NCBI GenBank assembly: GCA_023441105.1 | Contig: JAEZQX010000492.1 | Span: forward strand, 1-17,469 | Direction of reading: 5' to 3' | Source of the DNA: Pseudomonadota bacterium | GTDB taxonomy: Bacteria > Pseudomonadota > Gammaproteobacteria > Burkholderiales > Burkholderiaceae | Length of the DNA stretch: 17,469 nucleotides | Shown: one piece after another, positions 14,499-17,469 of the stretch | How the letters are laid out: each line of letters starts with the position of its first letter | Numbering within the stretch: the first letter of the stretch is position 1 | Notes under the pieces: model-generated | The model's database searches: none | Told to the model about the DNA's origin: nothing | Seen by the model: the letters and a program-made list of their open reading frames with translations, nothing else | Translations under genes and position numbers: made by a program

Positions 14499-14528
14499 GG
14501 CACAAGTCGGCGCCGCCCGGCTGGTGCC
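14499..14528 (+). other. Stable hairpin in the boxB-boxA gap
   Basis: The arms GGCACAAGTCGG (14499-14510) and CCGGCTGGTGCC (14517-14528) pair over 12 positions with one A/G mismatch and one G-U pair, around a 6-base loop. It starts at the base after the boxB stop and ends 4 bases before the boxA ribosome site (AGGGGA, 14533-14538). No T-run follows, so it is more likely an mRNA-stability or processing element, or a translation tuner, than a terminator. Confidence 0.5.
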
Positions 14529-14543
14529 GCACAGGGGAACATC

Positions 14544-15827
14544 ATGGACATGGCCGCAGACACGGCAGTCATCAAGCAGCACCTGATCGATCCGGAGATC
14601 TGCATCAGGTGCAATACCTGCGAGGCGACCTGCCCGATCGGCGCCATCACGCACGACGACCGGAACTACGTCGTCAAGGCGGATGTCTGCAACGGCTGCA
14701 TGGACTGCATCTCGCCGTGCCCGACCGGGTCGATCGACAACTGGCGCATTGTGCCCACGGCGAAGGCCTATAGCGTCGAGGAGCAGCTCGGTTGGGATGA
14801 GCTGCCGCCCGAGCTCACGCCGGAGCAGCTTGCCGCCGAAGGCATATCCGCCGACGCGCAGGCCGCGGTGGTGGCCGAGGAAGCCGCGCCGGTGGTGCTG
14901 CCGGCGGCGGTCACCGGCGAAGCGGTCTTCAATTCCGCCGAGTTCGGCGCAACGGTGCCGCCCTGGTCCGCGGCCCACGCCTACGTCAACCTGTACGGAC
15001 CGAAGACGCCGACCACCGCCACCGTCGTCGGCAACTTCAACTGCACGGAATCCGGCTTCGCGAGCGAGACGCATCATGTCGTGCTCGACTTCGGCAGCAT
15101 GCCATTCCCGGTGCTCGAAGGCCAGTCCATCGGCATCGTCCCGCCCGGCGTCGACGGCCGCGGCAAGCCGCACGTCGCCCGCCAGTATTCGATCGCCAGC
15201 CCGCGCAACGGCGAGCGGCCCGGGTACAACAACGTCTCGCTCACCGTCAAGCGGGTGACCGAGGACCACCAGGGCAAGCCGGTGCGCGGCGTCGCCTCCA
15301 ACTACGTCTGCGACCTGAAGGTGGGGGACAAGGTGCAGGTCATCGGGCCGTTCGGCCAGTCGTTCCTGATGCCGAACCACCCGCGTTCCAACATCGTCAT
15401 GATCTGCACCGGCACCGGCAGCGCGCCGATGCGCGCCATGACCGAATGGCGGCGGCGCCTGCGCAAGAGCGGCAAGTTCGAAGGCGGCAAGCTGATGCTG
15501 TTCTTCGGCGCCCGCACGCCGCAGGAGCTGCCGTACTTCGGCCCGCTGAAGAGCCTGCCCAAGGACTTCATCGATATCAACCTCGCGTTCTCGCGCCTGC
15601 CGGACAGCCCGCGGCGCTATGTCCAGGACCTGATGCGCGAGCGCGCGGCGGACCTGGTGGAGCTGCTGCAGGATCCGGATTCCTACCTCTACGTCTGCGG
15701 CCTCAAGAGCATGGAAGAGGGCGTGGTCATGGCGTTGCGGGATGTCGCCCGCGAGGGCGGCCTGGCCTGGGAGACCCTCGGCGCCGCGCTCAAGCGCGAA
15801 GGGCGCCTGCACCTGGAGACCTACTGA
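14544..15827 (+). CDS. boxA: Benzoyl-CoA epoxidase reductase subunit BoxA
   Basis: A 427-residue iron-sulfur flavoprotein that passes electrons from NADPH to BoxB. The N-terminus carries two [4Fe-4S] ferredoxin motifs, Cys20/23/26/30 ([12 protein letters not shown]) and Cys49/52/55/59 ([12 protein letters not shown]). A linker rich in Ala and Glu (about residues 85-120) leads to a ferredoxin-NADP reductase-like module with the FAD motif RQYSIAS (213-219), the nucleotide-binding [10 protein letters not shown] (290-299) and an aromatic C-terminus (LHLETY). This domain order is that of BoxA. The start at 14544 follows AGGGGA (14533-14538). It is the last recognisable box gene in the window; boxD does not follow directly. 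Confidence 0.97.
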   Translation: MDMAADTAVIKQHLIDPEICIRCNTCEATCPIGAITHDDRNYVVKADVCNGCMDCISPCPTGSIDNWRIVPTAKAYSVEEQLGWDELPPELTPEQLAAEGISADAQAAVVAEEAAPVVLPAAVTGEAVFNSAEFGATVPPWSAAHAYVNLYGPKTPTTATVVGNFNCTESGFASETHHVVLDFGSMPFPVLEGQSIGIVPPGVDGRGKPHVARQYSIASPRNGERPGYNNVSLTVKRVTEDHQGKPVRGVASNYVCDLKVGDKVQVIGPFGQSFLMPNHPRSNIVMICTGTGSAPMRAMTEWRRRLRKSGKFEGGKLMLFFGARTPQELPYFGPLKSLPKDFIDINLAFSRLPDSPRRYVQDLMRERAADLVELLQDPDSYLYVCGLKSMEEGVVMALRDVAREGGLAWETLGAALKREGRLHLETY

Positions 15828-15832
15828 CGCCG

Positions 15833-15880
15833 GGGGGCTGCCTGCCGCCATCGGCAGCTCGCTGCCCGTCGCGGGCCCCC
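15833..15880 (+). other. Hairpin-rich boxA-TAXI gap
   Basis: The 127-base gap after boxA holds CTGCCG (15842-15847) CCAT CGGCAG (15852-15857), a 6-bp stem with a 4-base loop. This can be enclosed by GGGGGC (15833-15838) with GCCCCC (15875-15880). Neither is followed by a T-run. It may reduce read-through from boxA or protect its 3' end. I see no convincing promoter for the next gene here. Confidence 0.35.
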
Positions 15881-15944
15881 TGCAGCAGCGCGATCCTTGC
15901 GCTACCATGCGCCGCATGCCGGCACGACCGGCGGACGGAGAGCG

Positions 15945-15950
15945 AGGAGA
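15945..15950 (+). promoter_or_regulatory. Shine-Dalgarno deciding the TAXI-protein start
   Basis: AGGAGA lies 4 bases before the ATG at 15955. It favours this start over in-frame ATGs at 15742 (inside boxA), 15907 and 15916, none of which would add a signal peptide. Confidence 0.65.
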
Positions 15951-15954
15951 GCGG

Positions 15955-16923
15955 ATGCGAAACGATCGGGGCCCGCGCGTCGACCTGACCATGGTCGGGG
16001 ACTGGGGAACGGCCAACTTCCACACCATACTCGGCTGGATCTCGGCCCACATGCGGTGGCGATCGGCGCCGCGCTCCAAGTTCACCATCAAGACCGCGAG
16101 TGCCTATCGCGAGGGTGTCGAGCTGGTCGGCACCGGCGAGGCGGACCTCGCCATCACCACCCCGTCCCACACGGGCGTGCGCTGGGCGCTGGAAGGCCGG
16201 CACTTCTACGGCGGCCGGGCCTTTCCCCACCTTCGCACGCTCGGCTGCCTGCCGCAGGACGACCGCCTGACGCTGGCGGTGCGCGCGGACACCGGCATCA
16301 CCTCGTTCACCGACATCCGCGAGAAGCACCCGCAACTGCACATCGCCACGCCGGCGCGCGACGAGGACAACCTCTGCAGCTATGTGATCGACCTGATCCT
16401 GCGCGCGCACGACATCGAGCCGGCGCAGATCGTCGCCTGGGGCGGGTCTTTCTTCGAGCACGAGAGTCCGCGGGTGTGCCTGCGGGCGGCGCTCGACGGC
16501 ACGGTCAATGCCGTCTTCAACGAGGCGATCATGGTGTCGCAGTGGAGCGAGCTGGTCGAGAAGACGCCTATGCGCTTCATCCCGATCGAACCGCGCGCCA
16601 TGAAGCGCCTGGTCGACGAGTACGGGCTCAAGCCCGCCGTGATCGAGAAGGGCCGGCTGAAGAATCCGGCGGACGTGCCTTGCCTCGACTGGTCCAATTG
16701 GGCGACGGTGGTACGCGACGACATGCCCGAGGACCTGGCCTATCGCATCACCGCCGTCATGGTGGAGGAGCGCGCCGAGTTCGAGGCGCGTTTCCGTCAC
16801 ATCCCCGTGCACCACAGCCCGCTGACCTATCCCATCGAGCCGTCGCGGATGCCGCTGGGGGTCGACATCCCGCTTCATCCGGGGGCCGAGCGCTACTACC
16901 GCGAACACGGCTACCTGTCCTGA
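15955..16923 (+). CDS. TAXI-family solute-binding protein without signal peptide
   Basis: A 322-residue protein of the TAXI group of TRAP-transporter binding proteins. Family features include GTGEADLAITTPSHT, a central lobe (FTDIREKHPQLHIATPARDE), DMPEDLAYRITAVMVE, and a C-terminal IPLHPGAERYYREHGYL that is very typical. TAXI receptors are normally exported to the periplasm. Here the domain begins within about 10 residues of the start (VDLTMVGDWGTANF) with no hydrophobic leader, and no upstream in-frame start supplies one. A cytoplasmic ligand-binding or regulatory role is therefore possible. No TRAP membrane protein gene is in the window. It lies 127 bases after boxA and 22 bases before the Bug gene. 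The family is clear; the function is open. Confidence 0.85.
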   Translation: MRNDRGPRVDLTMVGDWGTANFHTILGWISAHMRWRSAPRSKFTIKTASAYREGVELVGTGEADLAITTPSHTGVRWALEGRHFYGGRAFPHLRTLGCLPQDDRLTLAVRADTGITSFTDIREKHPQLHIATPARDEDNLCSYVIDLILRAHDIEPAQIVAWGGSFFEHESPRVCLRAALDGTVNAVFNEAIMVSQWSELVEKTPMRFIPIEPRAMKRLVDEYGLKPAVIEKGRLKNPADVPCLDWSNWATVVRDDMPEDLAYRITAVMVEERAEFEARFRHIPVHHSPLTYPIEPSRMPLGVDIPLHPGAERYYREHGYLS

Positions 16924-16945
16924 CCGCGCCGGCACGAGCGCCACC

Positions 16946-17469
16946 ATGAACGCTTCCACCATGCCCCTTGCCCAGCCCTTGCGCGCCAGGATACGCACCA
17001 TGCTGCTGGCCGCCACCGTCGCGCTGCTGGCGGTCGCAGCCGCGCCGGCGCGCGCCGACACCTTCCCGTCGCGGCCGGTGACCATCGTCGTGCCGTTCGG
17101 CCCCGGCAATGCCTACGACCAGATGGCGCGGTTCCTGGCGGAGAAGCTGCGGGAGAGCACCGGGCAGCCCTTCGTGGTGGAGGCGCGGCAGGGCGCGCTC
17201 GGCTCGGTGGCCGCCGCCTCGGTCGCCCGCGCCGCGCCTGACGGGTACACCATCTTCTTCGGCGCCAATTCGACGCATGCCGCCAATGTGCACCTGTTCC
17301 GCAAGCTGCAATACGATCCGGTCGCCGACTTCGCGCCGATCACCACCGTAGCCACCATCCCGCAGGTCCTGATCGTCTCGCCGGCGCTGCCGGTGAAGAA
17401 TGTCGCCGAGCTGATCGCGCTGGCGCGCAGCCAGCCCGGCAAGTTCAACTACGGCAGCTCCAGCGCCAC
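16946..17469 (+). CDS. Bug/TctC-family receptor (3' partial)
   Basis: The start of a second Bug-type periplasmic receptor; 174 full codons are present before the window ends. A signal peptide (basic RARIR, hydrophobic LLAATVALLAVAAA, then ARA before DTFPSRP) precedes the family pattern RPVTIVVPFGPGNAYDQMAR and APDGYTIFFGANST. The usual PGG of the ligand loop reads PGN here, and the following Thr-Asp is Tyr-Asp. Three in-frame ATGs are possible starts (16946, 16961, 17000) and none has a strong ribosome site; 17000 alone would still give a normal signal peptide. It follows the TAXI gene closely, so it is probably co-transcribed. The ligand is unknown. Confidence 0.88.
   Translation, partial: MNASTMPLAQPLRARIRTMLLAATVALLAVAAAPARADTFPSRPVTIVVPFGPGNAYDQMARFLAEKLRESTGQPFVVEARQGALGSVAAASVARAAPDGYTIFFGANSTHAANVHLFRKLQYDPVADFAPITTVATIPQVLIVSPALPVKNVAELIALARSQPGKFNYGSSSA

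Noticed and set aside
15742..15954. Longer TAXI protein starting inside boxA
   Set aside because: The extra residues are Pro/Arg/Ala-rich, contain no signal peptide, and overlap the boxA 3' end; AGGAGA before 15955 is better.
12918..16091. Very long minus-strand open frame (1057 codons) opposite boxB and boxA
   Set aside because: The translation is Arg/His/Val-rich with no recognisable domain. It is the expected antisense artefact of high-GC third positions opposite clear boxB, boxA and TAXI genes.
1..17469. tRNA, rRNA, CRISPR, insertion sequence or phage attachment features
   Set aside because: No direct repeat arrays, transposase motifs, terminal inverted repeats or tRNA-like sequences were seen; the window is a continuous catabolic locus with uniform composition.

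Overview
The window is a very GC-rich stretch with G or C at most third codon positions. It is almost fully coding, with no gene-free stretch over 300 bases, and I see no RNA gene, insertion sequence or CRISPR array. The gene content points to a betaproteobacterium, probably Burkholderiales/Alcaligenaceae-like: a box gene set for aerobic benzoyl-CoA breakdown, the BoxR hybrid regulator, and two orphan Bug/TctC-type solute receptors, a family greatly expanded in that group. The taxonomic call is inference.

Layout. (1) Positions 1-5388, plus strand: a tightly packed five-gene run. It holds an AMP-forming acyl-CoA ligase (5' end cut off by the window), an SDR oxidoreductase, a MarR regulator, a thiolase-like enzyme and a PaaK-like CoA ligase. 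Two junctions are ATGA overlaps and the other gaps are about 25 bases or less, so this looks like one operon for CoA-dependent catabolism of an unknown, probably aromatic or aryl-aliphatic, acid. (2) Positions 5389-5475: a short convergent gap with a hairpin. (3) Positions 10012 down to 5476, minus strand: bclA (benzoate-CoA ligase), a feruloyl-CoA-synthase-like ligase coupled to it by an ATGA overlap, and a Bug receptor. (4) Positions 10013-10181: an AT-richer divergent control region. (5) Positions 10182-15827, plus strand: boxR, then boxC, boxB and boxA. (6) Positions 15955-17469, plus strand: a TAXI-type binding protein without a signal peptide and a second Bug receptor, cut by the window end.

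How it works together. BclA makes benzoyl-CoA. BoxA (reductase) and BoxB (di-iron epoxidase) form 2,3-epoxybenzoyl-CoA, and BoxC opens the ring to 3,4-dehydroadipyl-CoA semialdehyde and formate. BoxR is expected to sense benzoyl-CoA and control both the bclA and boxCBA promoters. The usual next gene, boxD (semialdehyde dehydrogenase), is not in the window. The five-gene operon, the feruloyl-CoA-synthase-like ligase and the transport-type proteins could feed other acids into benzoyl-CoA or carry the products onward.

Most worth following up: the unassigned five-gene operon, the TAXI protein with no export signal, the ligase co-translated with bclA, and a 20-base block shared between the bclA/boxR and boxC control regions.
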